Below are positions 37,703-49,924 of a stretch of DNA of 64,000 bases, one piece after another. The notes beneath the pieces were generated by a model. The model worked only from the letters and a program-made list of their open reading frames with translations, searched no databases and was not told the DNA's origin. Every line of letters begins with the position of its first letter. Position 1 is the stretch's first letter. The position numbers and the translations under genes were made by a program. Source of the stretch: Diphasiastrum complanatum (lineage: Eukaryota > Streptophyta > Lycopodiopsida > Lycopodiales > Lycopodiaceae). The stretch lies in the NCBI GenBank assembly GCA_029204225.1, contig CM055104.1, forward strand, positions 54,168,538-54,232,537. Direction: 5' to 3'.

Positions 37703-38246
37703 ATTAGGTTTATAAGTTTTAGTTGATGTTAGATCTAGAAAGACTCGTGCGATATTAAAACACCAATTTTGTAATACATTAATTCATATCATCAAAAATA
37801 TTATTATTGAAAATGATCGTGCTATATTGCCATTGTTTTTATATGTGCAATGTTTTTTTTTTCAAAAATTGCAATGTCAAATTTAGGGATGTGGATTGAC
37901 CTAATAATCAACTAAGAAATGTCGGATTTTAAAACAACAATCAATATTATATCTAAAAATCTAAATGAAATTATGATGTGCATAAAGCAATGCAATAAAG
38001 TATTGTCATTCATAATGAACATGAAGTAATGCAATAAAATATAAAATGAAAAGTATTTTAAGAATGAAAAGTACCTCATGCTTAGTTTGTTGTTTGATCC
38101 AAATGTTGAATGCAACTCAAAAATATTGTTTTAAAAACAATTCATGAACATCGCTTCTCCAAGAACTCAACTCCAAGAATAGTCCGAGAAAAATGCACGC
38201 GCTGTTTTTCTACGCATTTTTTTATTTTTTTTACCTAATTTTGGAC
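37703..38246. other. No gene; probable edge of the CACTA element
   Basis: AT-rich, with several ATTATGATGTGCATAAAGCAATG-like phrases (37970-38040). I expected a CACTA inverted end here and did not find a convincing one. Confidence 0.35.
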
Positions 38247-39062
38247 GTCGGAATTAAATTTGTAAATGACTTTGTAGTTATTCTTCTCATCTATATAGAT
38301 GATATCATTCTTAGTGGAAACAATGAGGAGCTAGTTGAAGGAACTAAACATGCACTTGATAGTGAATTTAAGATGCAAGATCTAGGAGTTCTTCACTACA
38401 TTTTAGGTCTAGAAATTTTGGAAAGATCATGCTTTCATAAGTCAAAGTAGATATGCACTTTCCATGCTTAGGAAATTTCAAATGGAAAACTGTAAAGGCA
38501 TAGATACACCAATGGAGCACATTGTAAAAGTTCCTATAAAAGATGATGAAAGATCCTTCGAGGACATCACTCTTTATAGGAGTCTTATTGGCTCCCTTAT
38601 ATGGTTAATTGTGACAAGGCCTGATCTAGGCTTTAGTGTGCATAAGCTAAGTCAACACATGCAGAATCCAAAGATATATCATTGGAATTAGGCTAAAAGA
38701 ATTTTGAGATATGTATCTTCTACCTTAGACTTTGGATTGATCTACAAAGGAGAAGATCTAACTTTGGTTGCTTTTTCAGACTCATATTTTGAAGGAGACA
38801 GGTTGGATAGGAAATCCACAAGTGCCTATACAATTTTTCTTGGAGGGAATCTAGTTTCTTGGCTATCAAAGAAGCAAGCAACTATATTCCTATCATCCTG
38901 TGAAGCTGAGTACAAATCTCTTACAACCACCACAAAGGAAGTTTTATGGATCAAGAGGCTACTATTGGAACTAAAGTGTTTTGGAGATGAAGACCTTCCA
39001 ATTATCAAGAATGATAATATCTCGGCTCAGGCTCTTGCAAACAATCCTGTGTTCATGCATGC
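38247..39062 (+). pseudogene. Copia RT C-terminus and RNase H fragment
   Basis: Starts in the RT active-site region (VILLIYIDDIILSGNNEE, with YIDD), continues through KMQDLGVLHYILGLEIL and, after a frameshift near 38440, MENCKGIDTPMEH, SLIGSLIWLIVTRPDL and the RNase H motifs VAFSDSYFEGDRLDRKS and SSCEAEYKSLTTTTKEVLWI. It ends abruptly at NNPVF near 39055. An internal TAG interrupts it at about 38690. Gag, integrase and LTRs are missing. It is related to, but clearly older than, the intact family. Confidence 0.9.
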
Positions 39063-39484
39063 AACATGCAAAGTAGCTTACTTGATCTACACATGTCTAG
39101 GTAATTTTGAGAGTTGACATGCAGTACATGCAATATCCATGCATGCAGTTTTACATGTGGATCCTTGATAGTTGAGTTAGCTAAGTAAAGTGGACTTTCC
39201 ATGCAATTCGAACCTCTTTGATATAGGAAAACTTTGGCTTGTTTTGCCACATTGTGAATATTGAGATTTTGGTGATTTTGGCTCATTCTCTCTCTAATTG
39301 AGTTTTTGGTGTTGATTTTCTCTCTCTACCTGAGAGCAAGCTGTTTTCTCCATAGTGAGCACTTAGAATATTTTCTGCTATCCATTTCTCATCGTAAAGA
39401 GTTAGTTTTCTCAGTCTGTTGTATGCCATTGTGCTTTTGACTTGGAAATTTCGAGTAATCTATTCATTGGTCAATCTTGTACAA
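39063..39484. other. No gene recognised
   Basis: Contains repeated ATGCATGCA-type phrases (39055-39150) and CTCTCTCT stretches near 39290-39320. Nothing coding. Confidence 0.35.
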
Positions 39485-41094
39485 TCATAACACCTCATAA
39501 AGATCCAGTAAGGTGTGGTGAAGTTCACACATGCTAAAAACTTCACAAAGAGTCCAAACATGCACATTTTTCAAGGGAATAGACAATACTGGCTTCCAGT
39601 TTGGATTTGCATTTTCTCTAGTAATTTTTGTATTTCTAGTTACATCTTTTGTCATTTTCATGCAGTATAAACAAGGATGTTTAGATGTAGCACTGTGAGA
39701 GACATTATACATGTATTTCAATGTTTTTAAATTACCTACTAAGTGCCATTCAACTTTGAAGTCTCCAACTCCTAGAACATTGAGAAATCCTCCTTCCATA
39801 TGGTCCTTGATGATCCTAGGGTAAGATGTCCTAGAGAATATATCGTGATTCTCCTTCAGTACCTGTCCAATGAATAAAACCAACTTAGTTAATAAACCTA
39901 GGTAAGGAATAAAACTTAGTTAATAAAGAAAATAATTACCTGAAAAGCTGCCAACCACCATATATCATTTTTGGACTAGACACTAAATCTGAAGTCTCCT
40001 TGTTCCACTGTTTGTGATAGTGCACCATTCATGAGAGTTATACTAACTCTCTCCATCTTTTGCCCTTTCACAATCTCTGACTCATCTAACTTAAGTACTA
40101 TGATTATTTTACCATTCACCTTTTTTAAGGTTATATCATAAAATGTGACCATGTATTTTAACAAATGATTTAGATCAACAAAGAAGTTGTTTGATGAATT
40201 ATATGATATGGATCTTCCATCAGTTTCATACACTTCCTCAATATGAAATGGAGTACCAATGCTTTTATGCATACTTAAGTTTAATGTATTTCTCTCTGTC
40301 TTCAAGTGATATGACCTAGAGATAGGGACTTTTCTAATTTGAACTTGCTTAAAAGCATCCCTAATAAGTTGAAATATTGTTGAATATGCTTCTTTGCTAA
40401 TACTAGCAAAATCACAGGCACCCTGAACTATAGTCTTATCTAAATTTTTTTGAATGTCTAGCATCAAAGACTCTGGAATTTTGGACTTTACATTGGAACT
40501 CCTATTGTTCATCATGATACACTCAATGGATTTGCTTATCAATATTGAGCCCAACGACATTCCAATTGATGCATTGTCCTTTATATTCTGATGAGCTACT
40601 AATGCAAATCTAGAAAAAAAACAAGATAGTGAGCATAATAGCACATTAGTAGATATAAAACCATATGTCATTAATCAAGTTACAAAAAATCAGAGTATGC
40701 TTGAATGTTTAAATTCTTCTATTTTGATAACCTCCTTTTGAAAGGGTCTGAATATCCTTGCAACTTTGCTGCTTTCGCTTCTTACTCCTAGTCTCCTTCT
40801 TAGCCTCTTCCACATCCTTCAATAATTGCAAGTTTTCCATATGCATAGATTGTAAGATTAATTGCATTTGATCTAGTTATGATTTGATATCAAACATTGT
40901 TTTCTATGATGATTCATTATTCTTCTGTAATGATTCATTATTTTTTTCCAGTTACGATCAGCAGTAGATATTGGAACTCCTTTGCCTCCTTGTTTTTGTA
41001 TAGGTGCCAAATCATTAGGGATATCCATATGTAGATGATACAATATCGTCATTAGATAAAACAAGACAAAACAAATCAGTACAAAACAAAACAA
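39485..41094 (-). pseudogene. Unclassified transposase-like gene, copy 1
   Basis: Minus-strand exon 1 (41094-40690) is basic (IPNDLAPIQKQGGKGVP, KKETRSKKRKQQSCKD). Exon 2 (about 40620-39957) contains ISKEAYSTIFQLIRDAFKQV, FHIEEVYETDG, IIIVLKLDESEIVKGQKMER and VSITLMNGALSQ, ending WWLAAFQ at a GTAATT donor. Exon 3 after TTGGACAG contains VLKENHDIFSR, IIKDHMEGGFLNVLGVGDF, VEWHLVGNLKTLKYMY, SKHPCLYCMKMTKD and PNWKPVLSIPLKNVHVW. Copy 2 at 54.4-56.15 kb matches residue by residue with the same intron. The strand-Asp-strand pattern (VLKLDE), the G-D/N-LK motif and a CxxC finger suggest an RNase-H-fold (DDE) transposase; this is inference. The second Asp is Asn here, a TAG breaks exon 2, and the C-terminus is missing after NVHVWTLC. 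Confidence 0.6.
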
Positions 41095-41146
41095 TACAAA
41101 ACAAACTACTTGTCTTTAATTATATTATATACTTTGTTTGATTCAA

Positions 41147-41350
41147 ATTTGGAGATGGCGCTTATATTTTCAGTTCAATGTGGAGATGACATTCATATTT
41201 GGAGATGACGCTCATATTCTCAGTCCAATGTGAAGATGAAGTTCATATTTGGAGATGGCGCTCGAATTTTCATTCCAATGGAGGGATGCTTTTTTTTTTT
41301 TGATTTGAATTTGGGGATGGCGGTCATATTCTAGATCCAATGGATGGAAT
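41147..41350. repeat. Four ~50-bp tandem repeats upstream of transposase-like copy 1
   Basis: Units start ATTTGGAGATGGCGCT or a close variant at 41147, 41197, 41247 and 41309. The first two are exactly 50 bp and the third is lengthened by a poly-T run. Each includes CAGTYCAATG or similar. They lie about 50 bp beyond the first exon of the minus-strand transposase-like gene, on its 5' side, the position expected for subterminal or promoter repeats. Confidence 0.82.
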
Positions 41351-41699
41351 GTAGTTTCTAATTTTGACAAATTAGATTGTGAACACAGTTTAGAGTTGTT
41401 AACTATGACTATAGACACTATGGTTAGATCATTGGGAGTTGGAGAGGCCTCGGGAGTGGTGGGGGCAAGCAAATAAGCATTATTCTTTTTTTTATTTTAT
41501 ATTTTTCTTTATCCTACATGGCATTCCTTAAACGGTCTTTTTGATATTGAGAACTCCTCTAATGCTCATTTATTTGAATTTATTTCTTGCACTTATTACC
41601 TCAACAGGGTTGCATTTTCTAAAAATATCTTTTATTGCTTGCAGCAATTATCCCAATCATATCCTCAATGTCTCGTGACACATCTCCAAGTCACAAATC

Positions 41700-43244
41700 T
41701 GAATGCAGTCGTGTGTCATCCCGTTTTCATCCATGAGTGAAGATGAGGTCCTCAGTTATATGGATGGGATTTCTCCCTTGCGTGCAGACAAAATCATGGA
41801 GAGACTACGTGCTCATTGGGATACACAGAGTTCTAGTAGGTTGTCCACATCATCTCATTATGAAGAGATCCATTCCCCACAACTCTCCGACCGAGGTGTT
41901 TTCCTCTTTCACGAGGGTCTATTCGGCGAGAGTCCCTCTCCCACACACTCTAATGCTAATGCCTCTTCTTGACATTTCGGCCAGGAAAAGAGAGATCGTA
42001 GGAGGAGTCACCTCAGCGGCAGCTCTTGTTGTGGCAATGACACCGATGGCTAGGCTTCACACCTCTTGTGTATCCGCTATCCTTGATAGTGGATCAGGCT
42101 TAAACAAAATTGCTTTGTCACTAGCAAAGTCATGGGGGTTCCATACCTTAAATCAGCCATGTTACAAACTTCGTATGGCCGATCAACGAGTCATAGACCC
42201 TACAAGTCACTTATTGAATATACCAGAGTGCATTGTAGGTGTCAAATTTATCATCGATTGCATCATTCTTGATCTACCAAATGATGCAAATACTTATAAA
42301 CTCCTTCTTGGTACACCCTGACTACAGATGACAAGTGTTGTCCAAGATTGGAAGAGAAACAAGATAACCTTCAGCAATAACAAAAAATGAGTCACTGTTG
42401 ACTCGACTGGCCATATCAAGCCTGCCAAGGTTTACGATGATTGGTCATCAACAACTTATGATGAATCAGATAGTGTCCCGATCCAACCAAAAGGTCACTA
42501 TACGAGATCAACTGATATTATAAATTGGGGTCAAGCACTAGCCACTGTGGACTGTGCTGATTCTGACAGATGTCGTATTGAAACCACTGTCGAAGAAGTG
42601 TATCTTCTCCCAACTTCTATGGACATTGATACACCCATCATTCCCCTTATGATGATAGACCCAATTCCCATAGCTTGGTGCCCAGGAGAACCTAGTGTCT
42701 CTGTCGCACAAGTTTCGGAAGAAGATATTCTTTCGATGAATGATGTTGAAATGACAGATGAACATGTGCTCCTTTATCTAGATAACACACGTTATCTGCC
42801 AAAATCGATTCCACAATAGATCAAGTCATCAGGGCCTTTGGCTCATATGCAACTGAGCTCCAAAGTACCCAACACACCAACATATAAGCCCAAACCCAAA
42901 GTATACACATGAGACATGTATCCAGACGAAGTCTGGGATACAATAGATGAAGACCTAATTCGAGAGGCAACCACACCGCCTCCTCAAAATCATAAAATCT
43001 CAGTCTCAAAAAAATTCCATACTTGACAGAAAATTAACCGAGCGACAAAAATAGGTGTGCGATAATCTTAAGCAACCTATTAAGCCACTGTTTGAAGAGA
43101 CAAAGGACAACCCATCCGATCAAGCTTTCACATCTAGTAGCGCATCCACACAAGTGATTCCCAAAGTTTTGGAGAACTTTGTGGCACCACCTTTTGATCT
43201 ACCAAGCAAGTTTAAGGACTTCGCACTTGATGACGTAGTCATCC
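41700..43244 (+). pseudogene. Ty3/gypsy-type protease region relic
   Basis: The frame with SCVSAILDSGSGLNKIALSL at about 42070 has the DSG active site of retroviral-type aspartic proteases. It is followed by GFHTLNQPCYKLRMAD, LNIPECIVGVKFIIDCII and YKLLLGTP, the gypsy order up to the flap and the conserved LLG(T/R). Sequence upstream (SEDEVLSYMDGISPLRADK) and downstream (acidic, with DMYPDEVWDTIDEDLIREAT) is open but broken by stops. No RT is present; the sequence is cut by the copia element that begins at 43245. Confidence 0.8.
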
Positions 43245-44260
43245 TGTTGGATTAGTCTCCTTCTTGCTAATCGACTAATCGATTTAATCTTCATCCATTG
43301 TTTATCCAGTTCTACGGATTTTCCCGTGTTCTTTTACAATCTGCATATTTACAAGTGTTTTTACATAGTCTGTAGAAATACACGAAGTTTGACTACAGTG
43401 TGGCATTTCATTTTCTCTCACTTCAGCTTTTTCGTTTGTTAAGAATCTCGTGTAAAATCACAGTGTCATATTTTTTGCATTTCTGCGACACTGTCACTTG
43501 TGGCTGTTTTAGTTCATTTCTATAGAAGTGACAGTTTGGTTCATTTATATAGACAGACTGTTTACGGCCAATTTCCACCACTTATCAAGCAATCAATGAC
43601 AAGGAACCAGATGGATGTCAGCGGACACCAGCCAACGGGCAATCATAATTGATGACCTAAGTTTTTAGTATAAATAGCTGTCCATATTCATACATTTTTA
43701 TTATCAGAAGAAGCATTTGAATAGTTAGTTCTCTCTCTCTCAAGCCTGCGAGCTTGATACTCCTGAGCATTCTAGCTCACTTCTTAGAGTTGTTTTAGAG
43801 ATTATTGCGCTAGTGGTTATCATCATTGCGCTTAATTCAGACTCAGTCGTTTAGAGATAGCATAGAGTATGCGACTTCGATCTGCAACTTACAGTACCCA
43901 TTTACTTCTGTTTCGTTTTTCATACTGAATCAATACTATCTTTTATTGCGTTCAACTTCGTCTCAGAATGTATGTGTTTTTGTAGTTCTTCGTGACAAAT
44001 TATTTGTCTGATAATTCAATGCATTATTGTTTGGCTACGTAATCACTATAGTACTGATGATTTCAAAGTTAGTTATATAAGATCAAACATGATTTCTATC
44101 ACTATTGTTTTGTTTGAAATTGGTAGGTGTAGTCATGCATAGAGAAAGAGGAAGATAGTTTATTCTACCACACACAAAAAGTTTTTCTTTCTAGACACTC
44201 GAATTATTTTCATTCATTTCTTTTCGAGTTTGACCTTCTTCTGCACACCTCTTTCCGACA
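43245..44260 (+). repeat. 5' LTR of copia family 3
   Basis: Begins TGTTGGATTAGTCTCC and ends CTTTCCGACA immediately before TGGTATCAGAGCC. 1016 bp. A TATA-like AGTATAAATAG lies near 43668. Confidence 0.9.
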
Positions 44261-44273
44261 TGGTATCAGAGCC
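44261..44273 (+). promoter_or_regulatory. Primer binding site, copia family 3
   Basis: TGGTATCAGAGCC, a perfect initiator-Met tRNA complement, directly after the LTR CA. Confidence 0.92.
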
Positions 44274-44424
44274 AAATCTCTAATACTTGATATATTTTGT
44301 GATATCAAGTTGATAATGATACTCTTCAGTTCTTTTTCAACCTTTCAGTATCATAGAATTGATTTCCTATTGTTGGCATTATTGCTTCTTAGCGTCATCG
44401 ATACAATCGACAGACTAAGTTCTA

Positions 44425-47400
44425 GATGGATTCTCAAAGTAAACCTGGTCTTGTCGCAGACAAGCTGCATGGATCCAATTATCATTTGTGGATATTTAAG
44501 ATGAAGACCTTTCTAATCACCAATAAATTATGGGATGTTGTTATAGGTACAGAAGTAAAACCTGAAGACGATGACTCAAAGTGAAAATAAAAAAAAGTTA
44601 AAGCTTTCGCGCTTATTATCCTCAATATATCAGATACACAGATTGGACACATACAATCACATTAGCCAATTTAAGAATCTCTTGCAATAGATGGCTACTA
44701 TCGGATCAGTCATAGATGATCAAGACACAATTATGACATTGCTTTCAAGCTTGTCCTCTACATATGAGAACTGGGTGATGATTATATAAACACACTCAAA
44801 TCTATGATCTCTTACTAGAGTTATCACTATGTTGCTACAAGAAGATAATCGAAGAAGTCAGAACATTTTGTCTACTTTCTTCTCTCAGGCTCTATATGTC
44901 AACAAGGGCTCTAAGCAACAGAAGCAGAAAAGCTCCAAGAAGGCTGCAACGAATTAGAAGCAAACTCAAAGTCAAGCACAATCATCAGATCCACAATCGA
45001 AAAAGATGTTTTGCAAGTATTGCAAGCACAATAACCATGAGATCAAGCATTGCCGAATTCTCCAAGCAAAGAACACAGCCAAGCAACCTGATCAACAATC
45101 AAACACAGTTTCATCATCTACCCAAGTCGAAGTGGACAAAGGTGCATTTATGGTCAACAATCAAAGCCCATTTTTGGATGATTCATGGTTTCTGGATTTT
45201 GGAGCAACTCAACATATGACCAATCAATGTGAGATTTTCAACTCCTACATGCCTTACAGCAAGAAGAAATTTGTTCATCTTGGTGACAATAGTACTCACA
45301 TAATTGAAGGTTAAGGTACTGTAAGATTGCGATTTCAACATGATCAATTCAAATTACTATCAAAGGCCTTATATGTTCCTTAACTCTCTACAAATCTGTT
45401 ATCAGTAAGTAGAATTACAAATTTAGGTCGTAAGGTAGAATTTGAATATGATCAATGCAAAATTAGTGATAGGAGTAATCAGATCCTTGCACTCGGTAAG
45501 AGGCGGAGTTACTTATATAGATTGGCACATTGTTATTCTGAGTTTAGTCAAGCATTGAAAATCTCTGTTCTAGTCAATAAAGCATTACTATGGCATCATC
45601 ACTTAGGACACTTGAATTATGCATCTGTTTTGAACATGTCCAGACAATCCATGGTTCTTGATTTCGACTATCCTTCTGGTAAGGTCGATCTCCCTGTCTA
45701 TCATAGCTGCATCTTTGGAAAGCAGGCTAAAATTCCTTTTAGATCAAACCATAGGCATGCAGCAAAAGATCTGTTAGATGTTGTTCATACAGATATATGT
45801 GGATCTATGAAAACCCCTTCATTGCTAGATGCAAAGTATTTCATTACTTTTATTGACAACCAGAAGAACAGTTGTTTATTTCAGACAATTCAAAGAGCAT
45901 GCTGAGAATCAAATTGGCAAAAGAATCAAAGCACTAAGGTCAGATAACGGGGGAGAATACATCTCCACCAAATTCAAGGAGTATTGCCTTAACAACGACA
46001 TTGAGCAACAATACGTTACCTCATATTCGCCTTAGTCAAATGGTCTTGCTGAGAGAAAGAACATAACCTTAGTTGAATCGACAAAGTGCATGTTATCAAA
46101 TGCGACACTTCCAAAGTCCTTCTAGGCTATAGGTATTTCAATAGCAACCTATATTCAGAATAGATGTCCTACTAAAGGCCTCTCAGACAAAACACCATTC
46201 GAAGTTTGGACAGGTACCAAACCTTCTTTATCAAACTTACGAGTTTTTGGATGTACTGCTTTTGCACAAATTCCTCGCGATCTCAGGATAATGCTTGACT
46301 TCCAAAGTATAAAATGTGTTTTCATCAGCTACACTACTTCAGATCAAGCCTACAAGTTGTTTGATCTCATCGAGTCGAAGATGTTCACTAGTCGGGATGT
46401 CATCTTCATCGAAGATCAGTTTCAAGACCTCAAAAGAAAGGGCAGTCCCCATGTAGCCGACCTATTAGATTCTCCTGACACATTGAACTTTCCAGTTCCT
46501 CAGTCGACTATTCCCATAGAATATTCAAGCTCTTCTACTTCCGACGAACAACACAAATCAACGGCAAATCAGAAAATGATATTGTTGCAGTTCAACAACT
46601 ACAATATGATGGAAATGATCAACCTCCTCTATTATCCAGAAGATCATCAAGATCTAGCAGACCACCTCACAGGTATATCGACGAATTTGTAGCCTACCTT
46701 GTTCAGGAACCCACGTCTATCCAAGAGACACTCAGTCAACCTGATTCAGATCTCTAGAAAGAAGCTATGGATAAAGAGTATTCATCTCTTATCAAGAACC
46801 AGACATGGACAATTGTCAAATTACCTGCTAGCAGAAATGTAGTTGATTGCAAATGGATTTTTAAAGTCAAGTACAATGAAGATGGAAGCATCAACAAAAG
46901 AAAGGCACAACTTGTCGCCATAGGATTTTCTCATGTATACAACGTCGATTACACTGAGACCTTTAGTCCTGTGATCAAACATTCTTCTATTCGACTTTTG
47001 CTATCATTTGTCGCTGCATCAGATTTGGAAATATATCAAATGGATGTACAGACACATATCTCAATGGAGTTATCGAAGAAGACATTTACATGGTGCAACC
47101 TGAAGGTTATATTATCGAGGGTAAACACAATCATGTGTGTAAACTCCATAAGGCACTTTATGGCTTGAAGCAATCTGCTCGAGCATGGTTTCAAAGGATC
47201 AATACGTTCCTCATTGATCAGGGCTACATAACTAGCTCTTTAGACTCAAACGTTTACTTCAAAGTAGTACAACAATCTTTTATCTTTATCACTTTATACG
47301 TGGATGATATATTACTTTTCAGCAAAAGTACCGATCTGATGAAAGAGGCCAAGACAATGCTATCTTCCGAATTCGACATGGCTGATCTGGATGAAGCTCA

Positions 47401-48293
47401 TTTCTGCCTCGGTATACAAATCCACAGAGACAAAATAAAAAGTGGTTTACATTACACAACATAGGTACATCTACAACATGTTAGTCAGATATAATTTAAT
47501 TAATTGCAAGTTAGCTCTCTCACCAATGGAACTAGATCTCAAATTGTCAAAGGACTAGTGTCCCCAAACAATTCATGAGAAACAACAGATGCGTGAGTAT
47601 CCTTACCATTATAGTATAGGATATCTTATGTACGCCATGATCTGTACCAGGCCAGACATAACTTTTGCAGTCAGCTCTCTCAGTCAGTTTATGACTAATC
47701 TTGGTGTTACACATTGGAAGGCTCTTATCAGAGTCATGAGATATCTTCGAGCTACTATGGACTTTTTCATTTGTTATGGAGGAGTCAGCAACGACAAACT
47801 CAATTTACATAGTGGTTACACAGACGCAAGTTGGGCAGGAGAGGTAGACACTCGTAAATCTACTTACGGATTTACATTCTTCCTCAACAATGGTCCAATT
47901 TCTTGGAACAGTCGTAGGCAACCTTCAATAGCTCTGTCTTCCACTGAATTAGAGTATATCGCAGCCTCTCAAGCTACAAAGGAAGCAATTTGGTTGAGGA
48001 ATTTGCTCTCAGATATCTGTTTGAATCAATATGCCCCGACGACATTATTTTGTGATTATCAAAGTGCCATCGCTTTATCAGCCAGCCCTAGATTTCATTC
48101 TAGGAGTAAGCACATTGAAATGAAGTATCATTTCATCAGAAGCAAAGTTTTCAATGAAGAAGTCAGATTGCAGTACTGCAAAACACAAGATATGACAACA
48201 GATATATTTATCAAAGCATTAAGTTTGGATACACACAAAAGATTCTGTGTAGAAATAAGTTTGAAGGTCAAGGCATTCAAGGATTCAGATTAA
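44425..48293 (+). pseudogene. Decayed gag-pol of copia family 3
   Basis: Gag starts MDSQSKPGLVADKLHGSNYH at 44425. The zinc knuckle CKYCKHNNHEIKHC is near 45009. In the protease the DSG Ser is lost (WFLDFGATQHMT near 45190). Integrase has WHHHLGHLNY, VHTDICGSM and LRSDNGGEYIS. RT has CKWIFKVKYNEDGS and LYVDDILLF (near 47300). RNase H has GYTDASWAGEVDTRKS and SSTELEYIAASQATKE, then FHSRSKHIEMKYHFI. At least six stops (for example TAG near 46036 and TAG near 46126) and several frameshifts break it. Domain order is complete, so the element was once autonomous. Confidence 0.92.
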
Positions 48294-48300
48294 GGGGAAG

Positions 48301-49255
48301 TGTTGGATTAGTCTCCTTCTTACTAATCAAGTAATCGGTTTTAATCTTCATCTATTATCTATCTAGTTCTGCAGATTTTTTTATGTTCTTTTACAGTCTG
48401 CAAATTTACAAGTGTTTTTACACAGTCTGCAGAAATACACGGAGTTTGACTATAGTGTCGCATTTCATTTTCTCTCACTTCGGCATTTTCGTCTGTCAAG
48501 AATCTTGTGTAAAATGACAGTGTCGTATTTTTTGCATTTTAGCGATACTGTCGTCTATCAAGATTTCCTAGCAAATATGCAAAGTCACATTTTTTGTTTT
48601 TTTCAAAGTGCATATTAAGGAAATGACTCTGGCAAAGTGTAGGGCTACTCTAAATGGGATTTAAGGACACTGTCAATTTTTTCGCAAAAAAACCAACACT
48701 ATCACTTTTTGCGACACTATTGCCTATGGCTATTTTACTTCATTTCTGCAAAAGTGACAATTTGGTTCATTTATGCAGACAGACTGTTTACGACCAATTT
48801 CCACCACTTATCAAGGAACCGGATGGATGCCAACGGACACTAGCCAACTGGCAATCACAATTGATGACCTAATTTCTTAGTATATAATAGTTGTTCATAT
48901 TCATACATTTTTATTATCAAAAGAAGCATTTGAATAGTTAGCTCTCTCTCTCAAGCCTGCAAGCTTGAACACTCACGAGCATTCTAGCTCACTTCTTAGA
49001 GTTGTTTTAGAAATTGCTATTGCGCTACTGCTTTATCAACATTGCGCTTAATTTAGACTTAGTCACTCAGAGATAGCATAGAGTACGCGGCTTCGATCCA
49101 CAACTTACACTACTCATTTAGTTTTGTTTTGTTTTTCATACTGAATCAATACTATCTTTTATTGCATTCAGCTTCTCTCAAAATGTATGCATTTCTGTAG
49201 CTCTTCGTGACAAATTATTTGTCTAATAATTCAATGGATTATTGTTTGGCTACGT
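48301..49255 (+). repeat. 3' LTR of copia family 3, rearranged
   Basis: Starts TGTTGGATTAGTCTCC after the purine tract. Compared with the 5' LTR it has about 160 extra bp near 48551-48710 and stops matching after TTTGGCTACGT at 49255, lacking the last ~220 bp of the 5' LTR. Confidence 0.82.
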
Positions 49256-49924
49256 TGAAGAAACAAAATGTTTCTAGTGCCAAAGCTTTGCTAGCTTTCA
49301 ATCTTGAGTTTTTGACAAAAGATGACACGACACGAAATCAGTCGTGCTCCATGAACAACTAAGAAGGTCAGCCAAATACCATAGGGTACAAATATTTGAT
49401 CAAATATCATGACATCAACAGAAGTACTCTAGATCATGGCTAATCTGTCACTCTTGTAATTCGTGATTAGTTGCAGATGTTTAATCTTTCTAATCTGTAA
49501 GTTACACGACACGGTAGAAAAAATTCGCAAACTATATACTTTTTGTTTGATGCATAATACTAAGCTAGTAAGAAAGACAAGAAGTCAGAAGACGAAAAAT
49601 ACAGAATACATGTCCGTCTATGAGCGAGACAATTTTGTAGAGGATCTGTAGATCTAGAAGTCCGCTAGTAAGCAAGACATTATTCGTGAGATAACTGTAT
49701 TTCTCTCATGCCAATGCACTGCGTGGATTTGTCATGCAGTGCTTGAAAAATAAAAAAATCAATAGATAATATTGTAACTGTTATGCACATATTAATCTTT
49801 ATGATTGTATGATCTCGAATGTATTTTTGTCTGTTACTATTCGTGTGTCTGATTCACTTGTTCATTCAATTTCGCACATTGGTTTGATATTGTTGAATGT
49901 TATATTAATCTGTTAATGTAGATC
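49256..49924. other. No gene recognised; 3' flank of the H3-like gene
   Basis: Several ACACGACACG and CTAGTAAG(C/A)AAGAC phrases recur (49330-49680) without forming a clean repeat. No coding region can be supported. Confidence 0.35.

Larger units (their letters stand above)
43245..49255 (+). mobile_element. Old Ty1/copia element (family 3) with both LTRs
   Basis: The 5' LTR at 43245-44260, primer site at 44261-44273, decayed gag-pol, purine tract AAGGGGAAG at 48292-48300 and a 3' LTR from 48301 are all in place. It inserted into the gypsy relic on its left. LTRs are visibly diverged and the 3' LTR is rearranged, so the element is much older than elements 1 and 2. No target duplication was found because the right LTR end is lost. 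Confidence 0.92.

Noticed and set aside
37703-38246. CACTA inverted terminus on the right of the TNP2/TNPA-like genes
   Set aside because: No CACTA...TAGTG pair with matching inner bases was found at either side.
41475-41600. Similarity of 41505-41560 to 56246-56310 (both with CATGGCATT and CTCTAATG) as a shared transposon end
   Set aside because: The second place lies inside the family 4 LTR. The match is short and may be a diverged LTR or chance.
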